NCBI RefSeq assembly: GCF_019578655.1
Contig: NC_063257.1
Span: 16,554,001 to 16,618,000, forward strand
From: Ricinus communis
Taxonomy: Eukaryota; Streptophyta; Magnoliopsida; Malpighiales; Euphorbiaceae
Direction: 5' to 3'
DNA length: 64,000 bases
Shown here: one piece after another, positions 10,962-23,200 of the stretch
How positions within the stretch are numbered: position 1 is the first letter of the stretch
How the letters are laid out: every line of letters starts with the position of its first letter
Position numbers and translations under genes: made by a program
The notes under the pieces: model-generated
Told to the model about the DNA's origin: nothing
Databases searched by the model: none
Seen by the model: only the letters and a program-made list of their open reading frames with translations

Positions 10962-12448
10962 TGATGGGTGCTACCGTGTTAGCTACAATCTAAGGCAGTG
11001 TACCTATCGATGCGATCTAGCACTAATGGCGAGTATCAAGGTCGTATTCCTCGGAAAGTGAAAGCCCGAGTTACTCCTTTGTTCTTTGTTATATTAACCT
11101 AAAATGGATAATGAATAATTTCTAAACTAACTATTAACTACGAGCTAAGTTCTAAGGGAGATGCAGGAGTAATTGATAAGTGAAATAATCAAGACAAGAA
11201 GACAAACCCAAAGGGAATCTAAACTAGTTGGCATCCGAACAAAAGATAAAGGATCAGTGAGTCTAATTATGCTACCCGTGGATGAATTCTTAGAATTCGG
11301 TTTCTCTCGAGATAACCGAATTCTAAACCTAATAACCTAAAGTTGGAATCTCTTCCTAACGATTGATTCTTAAATTAGCATTAAGCTTTAATCCGCCTCT
11401 ATTAAGCTTTGTTAATTCTTAATCCGGCTAGTTAATTATCCTTATCTCTAAGCGATTATTAACCAGTTCTTGTTATTCAAAGTTCCAATTGCCAAACGGA
11501 TTTCTCAATCTCATAAAGCAATATAAACATCACAATTCACAACGTCTCATGAATAATGCATAATCTTATTAATACTGAAAACAAGAAGAATACAAAACCA
11601 ACTCAAACAATCCAACAATATAATATCAAGCCAACATAGTAAAGAAATCCCAATGGATTAAATCTGTCTAGCTAAACATGTTCATGTTTAAAACAATCTA
11701 GGAAATCAATTACAATGAAAGAATAATGAAAATAAAACATGTACACCCTTTTCTCTCGAATTGGATGAGCGGCTCAAATCCGGATCTACACTTTGATTAA
11801 TCTCCCAAACTGCCTCTTGAATTGCTCCACTACTGTTTTGCACTCGGAATCTTACGATTCCGGGATTCTTACTCACTGCAACTCTCTCTCGCACTCAGTA
11901 TTGTGTAGAAACCGAACCAGCCACTAGGGCTCAATGTCACTTCTTCCCTTCCTTCACTAAGAAAAATTCATTTTTCTTATATATTTAACTTCAAGAGAAG
12001 TCCGGCCGTCTTTGTGGATCTCGCAGTAGGGTTTCTGCAGTAGTGTTCTCCCGTGTTGGCCACCACGGGCCGTGTTTCTCCCCGTGTTGGCCACCACGGG
12101 CCGTGTTTCTCCCCCTGTTGGCCACCACGGGCCGTGCTGAAGGCCGTGGTGGCTACAGAAACCGTTCCCAAAGTGCCAATTTCAAGAATCAAAGCCAATG
12201 GTTGAGCACGGCCAGAGTCCAGGCCGTGCTCAATGTATGCATTGCGGGCTCGTGTCCGATCTTGATGAATTCTCATCCGTTTCTGCACGTATTGATCTAT
12301 AATTGCTTAAACAACGATGATGGTCCTATAAATGTTCCTGAAATGCAAAAGAACACAAAACACGGGTGATCTGGGAATAAAAGCACAATAATTGCTAAGT
12401 ACATACGCAATAATATGCAAGCAAATATGTGTAAAACTATGCTTATCA
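10962..12448 (-). repeat. Family-A LTR 3 (5' LTR of minus element)
   Basis: It is 1487 bp, with the same ends and internal array (12000-12240) as LTR 1. Differences from LTR 1 are largely one- to four-base gaps (for example near 11281-11325). That could reflect age or residual long-read error. Confidence 0.9.
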
Positions 12449-12453
12449 GGCGC

Positions 12454-13770
12454 CAGAATGCCTTAACCCAAGGCTATAATCAAGAAGAATAGATAGATTA
12501 TGATGAAACCTTTATCCCTGTTGTAAGGTTAAAGGCCATTAGATTATTACTTGCATATGCGTCTCACATAAAATTTAAATTATCTCAAATGGATGTCAAA
12601 AGTGCTTCTTTAAATGGCTATATTGAGGAGGAGGTGTTTGTTAAGCAACCTCTTGGATTTGAAAATCATGAGTTTCCAAATTATGTTTTTAAATTGCAAG
12701 ACTTTATATGGTTTAAAACAAGCTCCTAGACCCTGGTATGAGAGATTGAGTTCATTCCTTTTTTATCAAATGGTTTTTCAAAAGAAAAAGTCGATACAAC
12801 TCTTTTTATCAAAAAGCATAAGCATGACATGTTGATTATGCAAATATATATGGATGACATTATATTTGGTGTCACTAATGAATGCTTGTGTGATGAGTTT
12901 CCTAAATGTATGCAACGTGAGTTTGAGATGAGCATGATAGTAGAGCTTAAGTACTTTCTTGGGCTTCAAATAAAGCAATATGATGAAGGGATCTTCATCA
13001 ATCATGCGAAGTACACCAAGGAGTTACTTAAGAAGTTTAGCATGTAAGGAGCAAAGCCAAGCAAGACTCTCATTAGCACAACTATCAAACTTGACAAGAA
13101 CAAAGGTGGTAAATCAATTTGTGAGAAGAAATATCGAGGTATGATTGGCGGTCTTCTTTAACTTACCGCTAGTATACTGGATATCATGTTTGTTGTGTGT
13201 TTGTGCTCGTTTTCAATTTTGTCCTAAAGAATCCCATTTGCATGCGGTGAGAAGGATTAAAATATCTTCTTAGAACATTGCAGTTAGATCTGTGGTACCT
13301 TAAGGGTAATGGATTTGAATTCATTAGTTATTCGGATGCAGATTATGCCAGTTGCATTTTTAATAGAAAAAGTACCTCTAGTACTTTCCAATTGCTAGGA
13401 AATTGCCTTGGTTTTGCAAGAAATAAAATTTGGCTGCCTTATCAATGACCGAAGATGAATATGTAGTGGCCGATTGTTGTTGTACTCAAGTGCTATGGAT
13501 TAAACAATAACTTGTAGACTTTGGAGTCTCCCTTGATCACATTCCCATCAAATGTGACAATACTAGTGCCATTAAAATCTCTAAAAACCCTATAAACTTT
13601 CTAGGATCTAGCATATAGACATTAGGCATCATTTTTTGCGTGATTATGGGCAAAATGGTAATGTTGTATTAGAATTTATTGATACAATATATCAACTTAT
13701 TGATATTCTTACCAAGCCCCTTAATATAAAGAGCGTAAGAACTTCATTAAAAGAGAAATCGACATATGAT
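12454..13770 (+). pseudogene. Ty1/copia reverse transcriptase-RNase H remnant
   Basis: Copia RT landmarks appear in order: QGYNQEE*IDYDETF, 'RLLLAYASHIKFKLSQMDVK', 'EEEVFVKQPLGF', TLYGLKQAPRPWYERL, the catalytic YMDDIIFG near 12850, and 'LKYFLGLQIKQYDEGIFI'. RNase H landmarks follow, including 'IRHHFLRDYGQNGNVVLEF' near 13625. There is a stop after QGYNQEE, frameshifts near 12690 and 12770, and multiple stops after 13047. It cannot be active. The upstream gag, protease and integrase of this element were not found to the left of the family-A insertion. Confidence 0.9.
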
Positions 13771-14466
13771 TGATAGAAATTTATTATGAATTGCTTTTAT
13801 TTGTTCTTGATTTATTTGCTTAGAATGTCAACCTTAAGTGTTTATATATTTTATATATATTGAGCACTCTTACATGGTATAGTTTTAGCATATATTAACT
13901 CATAAGAAGCCTAGTTTATGCTCAAACTTTTTTGAAATATGTTTTGAAACGTTCAAATTTTTTCTATTTTTGACTGGTTCATGGCTGGGAAAAATTCTTC
14001 CCACCCGTGAAATCCAGCTTCACAATCGTGAATTTTCATTCACAGCCGTGAATCTAGTTTTGGCTCAAAAAGTTTGATTTTTGGCAGAAACGGTCACGGG
14101 TAAGCATCCCACCTGTGAATTTCAGTCTTCATAGCCATGAAGATTTCTTCACAAGCATTAACGAGGCTTTCACGACAGTGAACATTTCTTCATGGGCGTA
14201 AATATTGCATTCTCTACAAAAAAAAATAGCAATGACTCTTTTTCAAAACTATAAAAACTTCATTTGTTTCTATATAAACTAGCCGTTCCAAATATATTCC
14301 ACATTTATTTCACATTTTTCTTAAAAAAATCATTCATTTTGAACAATTCTCTCTTCAAGATTTCAAAATCTCTCATTTTCTCTCTCTAATTTCAAACTCA
14401 AATCACTCTTTCTCTCTCTCTTTTAATCTTTAAATCCCTAAAACTCAAATTATCATTCCTCCTCCA
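13771..14466 (+). other. Copia spacer with 'cacag-ccgtgaa' array
   Basis: It lies between copia RNase H and the extra ORF. From 13975 to 14210 it carries repeated TTCAC(A/G)(G/A)CCGTGAA-like near-palindromes. The rest (14220-14466) is pyrimidine-rich and resembles an untranslated leader. No coding sequence was recognised. Confidence 0.55.
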
Positions 14467-15584
14467 TGGCAAAACGAGTGAAGATGGTGGGGAAGAGGGG
14501 AAATCCTTAAGTGATGCAGATTATGTGGCTTTTTGCTAAATCAAGAACACAAGAAAAGATATGCCTATCTCAAAACTAGGAATGTCACACCCACTAGAAG
14601 ATTTTGTTAGGATGCCCTAGCCAAACTAGGTTTGATAGAAAAAATGGTGAAAACCTTCACTAGGAATGGGTGGGTGACCTTTATAAACCTAAGAGAGGAA
14701 ACCTATAAAAAACTCACCTTAGAATTTCTTTCTACTATTGATCTCAAACCTAATGGGATATGATCTTTCAAATAGAGAGTGAGGAGAAAGCATTAACCAC
14801 TTCCCAATTTGCCATAATTTTTAGGTTACCTTTTGAGGGAGCACTCCATAAAAGGGAAATTATTGAGTTTACCCCTGGTCCTGCTTGGCAATTCCTCACA
14901 GCGGGTAGAAATTGGGATGTCAAAACCATAAAAGCATCCTCTTTTGTTGACCCTATCCATAAGTACATCCGTAGGTTTATGTCTTCTTCAATTTATGATA
15001 GAGGTGAGAGTAACGGTTCGATTAAAAAAACTGAATTGTTTTTCCTTTAGTGTATGGAGAACAATAAGAAAGTGGCCTATAGTAGATGGTTAGTAGACCA
15101 ACTCTACTCAATCGCTCAAAAGAAGGTAGGTGGCATTGGGATTGGGGGTCTAGTCATTGGGATTACTACCATCTTAAAAGCCTTTACCCCCAAGGAGTAT
15201 GGATTGCCTCCTATCAAACTTGGTGAAAATGTCTCTATTGATCTTTCTAGCTTAGTTAAGATGGAGGTCATTAAGAAAGTGGCTCCAAATGAGTTTAGGT
15301 TTCTTAATGCTAATAGTAAGCCTATTTGAGAAGAGAGGGATTCAAAGGATTTTAGGCACGGTTGTGAAGACTCTTCTAGGAAGCATCCTCGAAGCCATGG
15401 AATGGGTGACTCTTCTTCCTCTTCTTCCGACTCTTATGTGAAACAAATAATTTCTCATTTCGATGCCAAGCTTCATGCAAGATTTGGTGAATTTGATGCA
15501 CAGTTTGAGCGCTTGAAAGGGAAAGACGACATTTTTCAAGCCAATGTCAAATTCATCAAAGATCAATTTCTTAGACCCTCTTAG
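14467..15584 (+). pseudogene. Extra ORF, Athila ORF1 / Transposase_32-like
   Basis: The first ATG (14467) soon meets stops, but translation in shifted frames gives a continuous domain. 'NGWVTFINL', 'LTLEFLSTIDL', 'MIFQIESEEKALTTSQFAII' and 'FRLPFEGA' are followed by 'PIHKYIRRFMSSSIY', 'KKTELFFL', 'RWLVDQLYSIAQKKVGGIGI' and 'GGLVIGITTILKAF'. This order matches the Athila ORF1 / 'putative plant transposon protein' domain as I know it. The tail (15402-15584) is serine-rich, then a short coiled segment. Breaks occur at about 14508, 14760 and 15050. Its place after copia pol and before the PPT is where SIRE-type elements hold an extra (env-like) ORF. Its function is unknown. Confidence 0.6.
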
Positions 15585-15708
15585 TCTTTAATCTTATTTA
15601 TTCTTGTTTTGCATGCAAATTCCAAACATTTTATATTTGTAGTGTTTAGTGCTTTTGGGAACATCTTTTTATATCCTCCGCTTTGGCCTTGTTTCTTTTT
15701 GTTGGTAC

Positions 15709-15723
15709 CAAAGAAGGGAGGGA
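15709..15723 (+). other. Copia polypurine tract
   Basis: CAAAGAAGGGAGGGA, preceded by 'ttggtac', sits between the extra ORF and the LTR-like region. A second purine run (GAAAGGGGGACAA, 15891-15903) lies nearer the presumed LTR. Either could be the functional PPT. Confidence 0.5.
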
Positions 15724-15904
15724 ATAGCTTGTTTATTCATTTCTTTATTATCAATGAATTATCTCTTTTATGTTTAAATTGTATTGATTATCAATTGTGA
15801 ATGAATGACTCTTATTGTGATTTATATTGTGGTTTTTATGAATTTCATAATTGATTAATTTTTATAAAATTATAGGTATAAAATCTCTTTGAAAGGGGGA
15901 CAAT

Positions 15905-17215
15905 TTCACTCTTATAATCCTTTTAAAATGATTGTTGTCACCATAAGGAAGAATGTTGAACCTTGGGGGTTATTAATCCTATTTTGATGGTCACAAATAA
16001 CTAAGCTTAACTAATTCTTGTTTGAGTGTTTATGTGTAAGGAAATAAATTTATTTCTTCTAAAATAAGGTAGATTCACACTCGTGAACTTTTATTCTCGG
16101 CTGTAAAAAACATAAGTTTTCCAGCCGTGAGGAAAAGATCCCAGCCATGATGATTCTTAGCTCAAATAGTAAAAATAGCAATAGTGTTCACGACATTCTT
16201 TCCAACTGTGAAAAAGAGGATTCACGGCCGCGAAGAATATATCACACCCGTGAAGAATCCTTTCTTTCTAAAATTTGAAGAAACCAAAAAAAAATTTATG
16301 GCTAGCATTCCCAGCCATGAAGATGAAAATTCACGATCGTGAATAAATCTTTTCAGCCATGAAGGAGAGGATTTCTAGTCGTGAAGAAAGATTCATGCCC
16401 GTGAAAGATGCTAACTCTCCAAATCTTTAGAAATTATATTAGAGTTCATGGCCAAAGTTTCCAACCGTGAAAAGCAAAGTTCCTAGCTGTGAGAGCAGAT
16501 CTTCCCAGCCGTGAAGAATTGTTCACGGCCATTACGGGTTCCAATTTTTCAAATATATTTTTCGCGGAGATGCTTCACAGCTATGAAGCATTCGTCCTAC
16601 CCGTGAAGCTACATTTATGAAGATTGTTAAAATGGCTATATTTATATTTAATAAGGGTGTAACGTCTCTATTTCACTTAGAAGTATTTATACTTCATTTC
16701 TAATTGTTCTAGGTCAAGAAAGAGCATATATTTTGAGCCCCCTATTATATATTTACTCTTAACAACTTCAAATCTTCATCTTTTTCATCTTGTATTAGAG
16801 ATTCAAGTTTGAGTTTAAATTTTTGGGTAGTTGAGTATTTAATTATTATATTCAAAGCTCAAAATGGGTAGATTAAATATTTGGGTAAGGGATTAATTTC
16901 TCTTGTAACTCAGATTGAAAATCTTAGAGTGGGTTAGAGTGTGAGCCTATGATGAAAACACTTAGATTGGAGTTTGAGCCTTTGAGAAAATATTTGGACT
17001 TGTTCTTAGCCTTGTAAAAGAACATAAATAGAGTTAGGATTGTAATTCTATTTGATAGTGAAAATCTCAAGACAATTCTTGAGTGGATGTAGACAAGTAT
17101 TGGCCGAACCACTATAAATTCTTGGTGTTGTGAGTTGCAATTGATTTCCTATTTTAGTTTAATTTGTTCTTTATTTTTATTTCAACCAATCACATCCCCT
17201 CTTGGTTGTTACTAG
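15905..17215 (+). repeat. SIRE-like copia 3' LTR (approximate)
   Basis: The end contains 'gtggatgtagacaagtattg' and 'ccgaaccactataaattctt', phrases typical of the R/U5 region of SIRE/Maximus-type plant copia LTRs. From 16065 to 16615 it holds a long array of TTCACGGCCGTGAA-like words. Exact LTR edges were not resolved because no second LTR of this copy is present. Confidence 0.5.
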
Positions 17216-17262
17216 AATTACAATTATTTTATATTTATATATACATAATATGTACATGTCAT

Positions 17263-18897
17263 TGTCGCACCCCAAGAGTTCACATAAAATCACAAAATAG
17301 GATGTGAACGATAGCATAATCTTAGACTCCAAATTTACTAGCCAATAGTCTCTCTTAATCCAATATGACTAGCACCAAGAGAGCCAAGCTCGATCAGAGT
17401 GCTTAAAATCCAGTCAGGTTACTTATTCAAGTACAACTGGCGCCAGAGAACTAAGCTCGACTAGGAACTTTTTTTTTATCCAGCAACTCTAATCCTCATA
17501 AGCCTAGAGAGCTTTGTTCGACCAGGGCATCTCATACATATGATAATATACATATCTCTGATTTTCACTGGTGTGCATACGGTCCTGATATAACTTGTCA
17601 GGTGGCATGTTCTACTGAAGCTCTCATCTATCATTCACAAACAATCCAATTCACATTCATTACATGTATAACAATAACAATTATTATATCAAAGATAATA
17701 ATAATATTTTTAATAATAATAATAATAGTAATTCGAATAATAATAATGATATATTAAATAGTAACACAACAACATCAATATTAATAATGACACGCATAAT
17801 AATGATGATGATGGCGGTGGTGGTGGTGGTGGCGGCTTGTCAGCGGTTGCCGATGTCCGTTCAACAATCCAAAAACACCATCAGAATAGTCTCAATGCGT
17901 AGATCATGGTTTAGGTATTCATTTTTTCTAAAGAGTTGAAGATTGAGTAGAAACATCAAAACAATTTTAACCATTGGATTAGAGAAAAACCAATGACATT
18001 TAAAAGCTTGCTTCATGGAAAGTTCATCCATGCTATTTATTTGAAGATTTAACGGTTGGATTGACTCAAAATAATAAAAAATTGAACCTAATGCATAATT
18101 TCTCTCTCCAAATTCTGCATTGTTGGTCTTAAAATAAAACCGATTTCCTAATGATTCTAACACTTGAAGAATCACTTCAATCGGGACTAAAATGAGAAAT
18201 TTATAACTATTTAAAACTTTATTCTAAATCTCTCTTTCTCTCTTTGTGTTTTTTTTCTATTCCCTCTTCATCTGGAGAAGAAGGAAGAAGGAAATAAACT
18301 CCTTAGTCAAAACAACGTAGTCTGGTCAAATTATAATTTTTTCCTTGATAAAAAACAATCTTTCAATTATGCCCTTATATATATAATCAAAAATTCATTT
18401 TATATAAAATATCAACTTTAGTCCTTAGAAATAATAATATTTATATAAATATAAATAACATGTTCCTAATAAATCTTTCTTTTCTTAAAAAAAAAATTCT
18501 TTTTGATAATAAGTAAATTTATATCCATATATGATACTAGTTTAAAATATTTAATTAAATCAAATAAAATATACTTTTTCAAATTATTATTACTTGACAT
18601 TAGATATCTTAAAACAAATCTTTTTTTCTTTATTTTTTTATAGCACCACAAATGTAATTAATTCGAAATTATAAACTTTAAATAAATTACTTAGAGGAAA
18701 TATATAATCAACCTACTTAAAATAAAATTAATACTCTTTCTTTATATTTTACAATATAATTAAATACTCTGATTTTAATCTCCATGATACTAACTACATT
18801 GCCTTAATAAAATTTAATAAACTTAAACTTCCATCAAGATATTAAGTTTTCCTACAAATTTCAAAATTATTTAAACTCGAGAATTTAGGTTATTACA
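17263..18897 (-). repeat. LTR-C copy 2, probable decayed solo LTR
   Basis: On the minus strand it runs from TGTAATAACCTAAATT to GGGGTGCGACA. It shares the block 'agaacatgccacctga...' and ~70 bp internal repeats with the clear solo LTR at 56592-59494. No matching 5 bp duplication remains (GTCAT against GAAAT). AAT-rich and GGT-rich simple sequence (17664-17835) produces a low-complexity ORF that is not a gene. The rest is AT-rich and noncoding. Confidence 0.6.
17345..17535 (-). repeat. Three ~65-70 bp tandem repeats in LTR-C copy 2
   Basis: Each minus-strand unit contains a CTGGTCGA/CTAGTCGAGC word, then GCTCTCT, then GGCGCCAGT or a variant. The sister LTR has the matching repeats at 58745-58915. 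Confidence 0.65.
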
Positions 18898-20065
18898 GAA
18901 ATTAGATTAAAAATATAGATTAAAAATCTTAGAATAATTCTTTATAAAAGAGTTAAGAAAAAGAGAAAGTAATTAAATAATGGAGAGCAAAACTATAGAA
19001 TTTTTTTACAAAAATTAAATTAAATTTATAATTTAAAAATAAATTGAAAATCTTAGCATAATTCTTATGTTGATAGAGTGAAGAAAAGAATTCAAAGTTG
19101 CTTGAAAATAAAATTAAATATTTTTTATATTAATTAATATATCTTTCCTTTTAGAATAATTATTGTACCTGTTTAATACTCATACAATTATTATTTTTTA
19201 AAATAGTCTTTTTTATAAATTTTGAAACCCACTACAATTTTAAAAAATAACTTAAAATTTCTAGAAAAGTTCTTGTGAAAGGAAAGAGAGCAAGTTATCA
19301 AATTCTAGAAGGATAATTTAGTCTTTCGCTATTTCTTATAAACGTGCTAACATGAATATCAGTTTCCTTTTACTGGTAATTAATTACTGCAAAATATTTT
19401 TTCAAATTACTTTTCTCTCTCTACTTACATTTGTAACGGTCTTGATCAAAACCCTAATAACAAAATTGTTCAAATTTGCCAAATAGATGGTGCTAGACAT
19501 ATTCTCCATAGAGATTTACAAGTGCTAGACATATTCTGCTACGCAAATGGTGCTAGAGATATGGTACTAGTCATATGGTTCTGAAAACATTTATCCTAGA
19601 GCTCTCAATATATGGTCTTGCCCACTCTTTGGCCCGGTATGGTCTCTTTTATATGGTACTCTTTTTTCTTTTGGATTTTCTCTTTGGAGTTTGCTTGGAA
19701 AGGTTTTCTTACAAAGGAAATCTGGCCTAATTGTATTCTTGTATTGTGCCAAAAGTTTCTTTTTAATGAATTACTTTTGTTCTAAATTCTTTGAAAGAAA
19801 TGCATATTCTTAAACTTTAATTTACCTGAAATTAGATAGTTAAAATATACGTACAAAATTAAATCTCAAACAGTTGATTATCACATTAATCCAAATTCAG
19901 CAAATTATATAATTTATCCTTTTTTAGGAAAAAGAAGCTTAATTGAATGGAGAGGAGCCAACTTTCCTATTCTTGTGGAAACTTTCTTTATTGTAAACAT
20001 TTTTTTCTTGTTTGCATGGGCATTGGGCATTAACAATCTTCTTCCTCTCATGTCTCACGACTATC
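18898..20065. other. AT-rich interval upstream of CHX with LINE-tail trace
   Basis: This is mostly AT-rich sequence without genes. Around 19600-19760 a plus-strand reading gives a short hydrophobic 'LYGTLFSFGFSLWSLLGKVF' stretch, like the last residues of a plant L1 ORF2. Short ATGGTGCTAGA-type words repeat at 19480-19570. Support is weak. Confidence 0.35.
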
Positions 20066-20070
20066 CCCAA

Positions 20071-20106
20071 ATCTCTCTCTCTTTCTCTCTCTCCTTCTCT
20101 CTCTCC
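20071..20106 (+). promoter_or_regulatory. CT-rich tract in presumed CHX 5' leader
   Basis: A nearly pure C/T run (CTCTCTCTCTTTCTCTCTCT and continuation) ends about 110 bp before the CHX start codon. Pyrimidine-rich tracts are common in plant core promoters and 5' leaders. The role here is inferred from position only. Confidence 0.4.
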
Positions 20107-20216
20107 CATAGAGTTTTTGTCAAAAGGCATTTCGCTTGCTTCCCTTAATTTCCTTCTATTCCCCATTTTTCTATATCTTATCTATTAGCTGTCCCAGATC
20201 CCATAAGAGTTTAGAT

Positions 20217-23200
20217 ATGGAGAATTATAACAGGGTGATTGTGTCCACAGGGACAGTATCAGGGCCATTCTTTAAAGAAAGCATAGTTTGTCAATATCAG
20301 AACATGATCGAACCCTTGGGTGGTATAATGAATGGAGAAAATCCTCTGGAATACACGTTTCCTGTGCTTCTAGTTCAGATTTCTATAATTTTCCTTTCCA
20401 ACAGATTCATTTATTTTTTGCTGAAACCTCTTCGACAAAGCTTGCTCAATGCCCAAATCTTGGTAAGCTCTTGTCAGCTTATGTCATTGGTAATGTTTTT
20501 CTTGAAAAAAATAACTTACATAAGGTGAGTTTGATAACTTATTTAACATTAATTACAGATGGATAATTCTTGCTTTTGGCAAGAGATCTTAGGAAGAAAA
20601 AACTAATACTTTTAAAGAAATTAAATCAGTGTTTGTTTTGCTAGAGATGTAAAATTAATAATGCGACTCACCTAATAATTTAAACTTTTAAATAACGTAG
20701 TTGTTTAATATGGTCGGGGAGTTGTTATGATTGGAATGTTTAGAGTTCTATAACTAAATATTTAAAAGTTGTACTCCTATATTATTAATTAAATATTGGA
20801 GTAAAGTGGGGATTCGCCTTTTTTTAACTCTCATTCTTGTTCTCCCCGCTGGCAGACTGGAATTCTTTTAGGTCCATCATTTTTGTGGTATTACTTCCCA
20901 GCTATGAAGAACTTATTTCCATCTGGAGGCAGAGTAATACTCAACGTAGCTGCAGACCTGGGTGCCATACTTCACCTGTTTACATTAGCATTGCAGATAG
21001 ATACATCCATAATAAGACAGGCGAGGGCTACCGAAGCATTACTAGCTGTAACAGGTGTTCTGTTCCCTCTAACAATCGGGTGGATAGCATTCAATTCATT
21101 GATCCATGCAAGGATGTTGGATGATACAATAGTACAAGCCATTCCTCCTGTATTGGTTGTGAATTGTCTGAGTTCATTTCCTGTTATCACCGGTCTCCTT
21201 TCTGATCTAAAGATTCTCAACTCGGAGCTTGGGCGTTTTGCATCAAAGATTTCCATGATTAATGACATGAGTTGCTTTTTCATTAGCCAAGTTATAGCTG
21301 TACGGCAAGCTTATGTCCATGAGTCTGCCGATATGGCAATGAAGTACATTGTATGTTTTACTATCCTTCTGGTTTTAATCGTGTATATAATTCGACCCTT
21401 CCTTTTACGGATGACAAGCTACGCCAAACATGGGCAACCAATGGAGGATACTCATTTCTTTCTCATAATTATATCAGTACTCATCTGTTCTTTCGGCTCT
21501 GAGCTTCTTGGCCAACATTATTTCTTTGGTCCTTTTGTCTTGGGGGCTGTATTACCTGACGGGCCACCTCTAGGAACAGAAATAGAACACAAACTTCATA
21601 TATTCTGTCGTGGATTGTTACTTCCTGTTTTTGTTGCAATTGGTGGATTGAACATGGATGTGCTTGCTATCAGAGATGGAAATACCCATTCAGCGGTCAA
21701 GGTCATTTTTGCTGTTACATATATAGCGAAGTTCACTGGTGTTGTACTTCCAGCTATTTGTTGTGGAGTGCAATTCTTAGATGCCTTGTGCCTTGCGCTG
21801 ATTCTGTGTTCCAAAGGCATTATTGAGGTTGCTATATATGGCATTTGGCTCGACGCCAAGGTAATTCATGTCCTTTTTTGCACTAATTATGTCCTGAAAT
21901 ATTTGTCCATGTACTGATATATGCTGGGATAATTATACCAACAATTAGTTCAGCATCTAATCTCAATTTAATCACTAAATTTTAATATGTTTCTCTTCAA
22001 GCATTCAAATTTATTTTTCATTATAATTTAATGATGTTGCCAATAAAAATTTGACTCGTTATATTTCTTTCTCCTAATCACTCTTTTCTCATTGAATATT
22101 TTTGTGACATTTTCATCTATTATTGGCACTAAATTCTAACACAATCACTAAATTGAAATTAAGTGTAAAATTAAGTGATATAATTATCCCATGTCTGCTT
22201 ATTAGTGCATTAATGATTTTGCAGAAAAGTTAATGATGCGTAGAAAATGGAATTTCACCTGTCTTTTTCTCATATTTATTTGCAGGTTTTGGACGCTCCC
22301 TCCTTCAACATTCTGTTAACCTCATTGCTAATCGTGAGTTGTTTTTCCAGACCCATCATTTTCTATCTTTATGATCCATCCAAGAGATATAAGACGAGCA
22401 ACAGAAGAACCATTCGGGGCTCCAACTACCAGACTCAGCTGCGCATACTGATTTGCATCCACAATCCAGATGATGTCCCTACAATCTTAAGCCTCCTTAA
22501 AGCCTTCAACCCCACAAGAGATAGCCTTATTACAGTCTTTGTCCTACAACTGATGCAGCTGACAGGGCGGGCAGCAGCAATACTTGTTCCTCATAACGAA
22601 ATAAACACTCTCAAGAGCACCAGAAACTGCTCGTTGCATATCTTCAACGCTTTCGAGCGCCTTGAGCAACACTGCAAGGGCAGTATCCTGGTGCAACATT
22701 TTACTGCAGTAGCGCCATACAAAAGTATGCATACTGATATATGCACAATAGCCCTTGACAAGAGAACAACCATAGTCATTATACCCTATCATAAACGATG
22801 GAGCTTTGATGGAACAATAGCATCGACCGATTCGTCCATCAGAGCTGTCAATCATACCGTCATGGAAATGGCCCCTTGCTCTGTTGGACTCCTCATTGAC
22901 AGGGGACAAATCGGTGGCAACCGCTTTGTTTCAAGTGAGTATTCAATGTATCGAATTGCCATGTTCTTCTTTGGAGGGGATGATGATGGTGAGGCTCTGG
23001 CAATTAGTGAACGCATAGCCAGTCATCCTAATGTGAGCTTCACCGTAGTTCTTTTCAAACATGATTTGTACAATAATGAGGAAAAGGAGAGGACCATAGA
23101 TTATTGGATTGAGAATCTGCCAAGTGAAGACTGCAAGGATAAGCTACAAGTTAAAGAGGTGATAGTGAAAAATGGAGAAGAAACAATAAAAGAAATATGT

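Larger units (their letters stand above)
4396..12448 (-). mobile_element. Family-A LTR retroelement with internal inverted LTR
   Basis: Two same-orientation LTRs bound it (4396-5849 and 10962-12448). Five bases GGCGC stand immediately outside both ends (4391-4395 and 12449-12453), consistent with a target-site duplication. In minus orientation the order is 5' LTR, PBS-like site and leader, then an inverted LTR plus leader (8011-10389, plus strand), a pol fragment, noncoding sequence, a polypurine tract and the 3' LTR. RT, RNase H and integrase are absent, so it cannot transpose alone. The 'gaggacaagcaatagc...gtgtggggt' text before the 3' LTR is typical of Athila/Tat-like plant gypsy elements. 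The flank to the right is copia RT. The left flank is Tat 3' region, so the target was already a mosaic or has since been altered. Confidence 0.75.

Noticed and set aside
17664..17939. Asn-rich ORF with Met/Val run
   Set aside because: Direct translation of AAT, ATG and GGT simple repeats; not a protein gene.
20972..21283. Minus-strand ORFs within CHX exon 2 and exon 3
   Set aside because: Antisense shadows of the CHX coding sequence with no domain.
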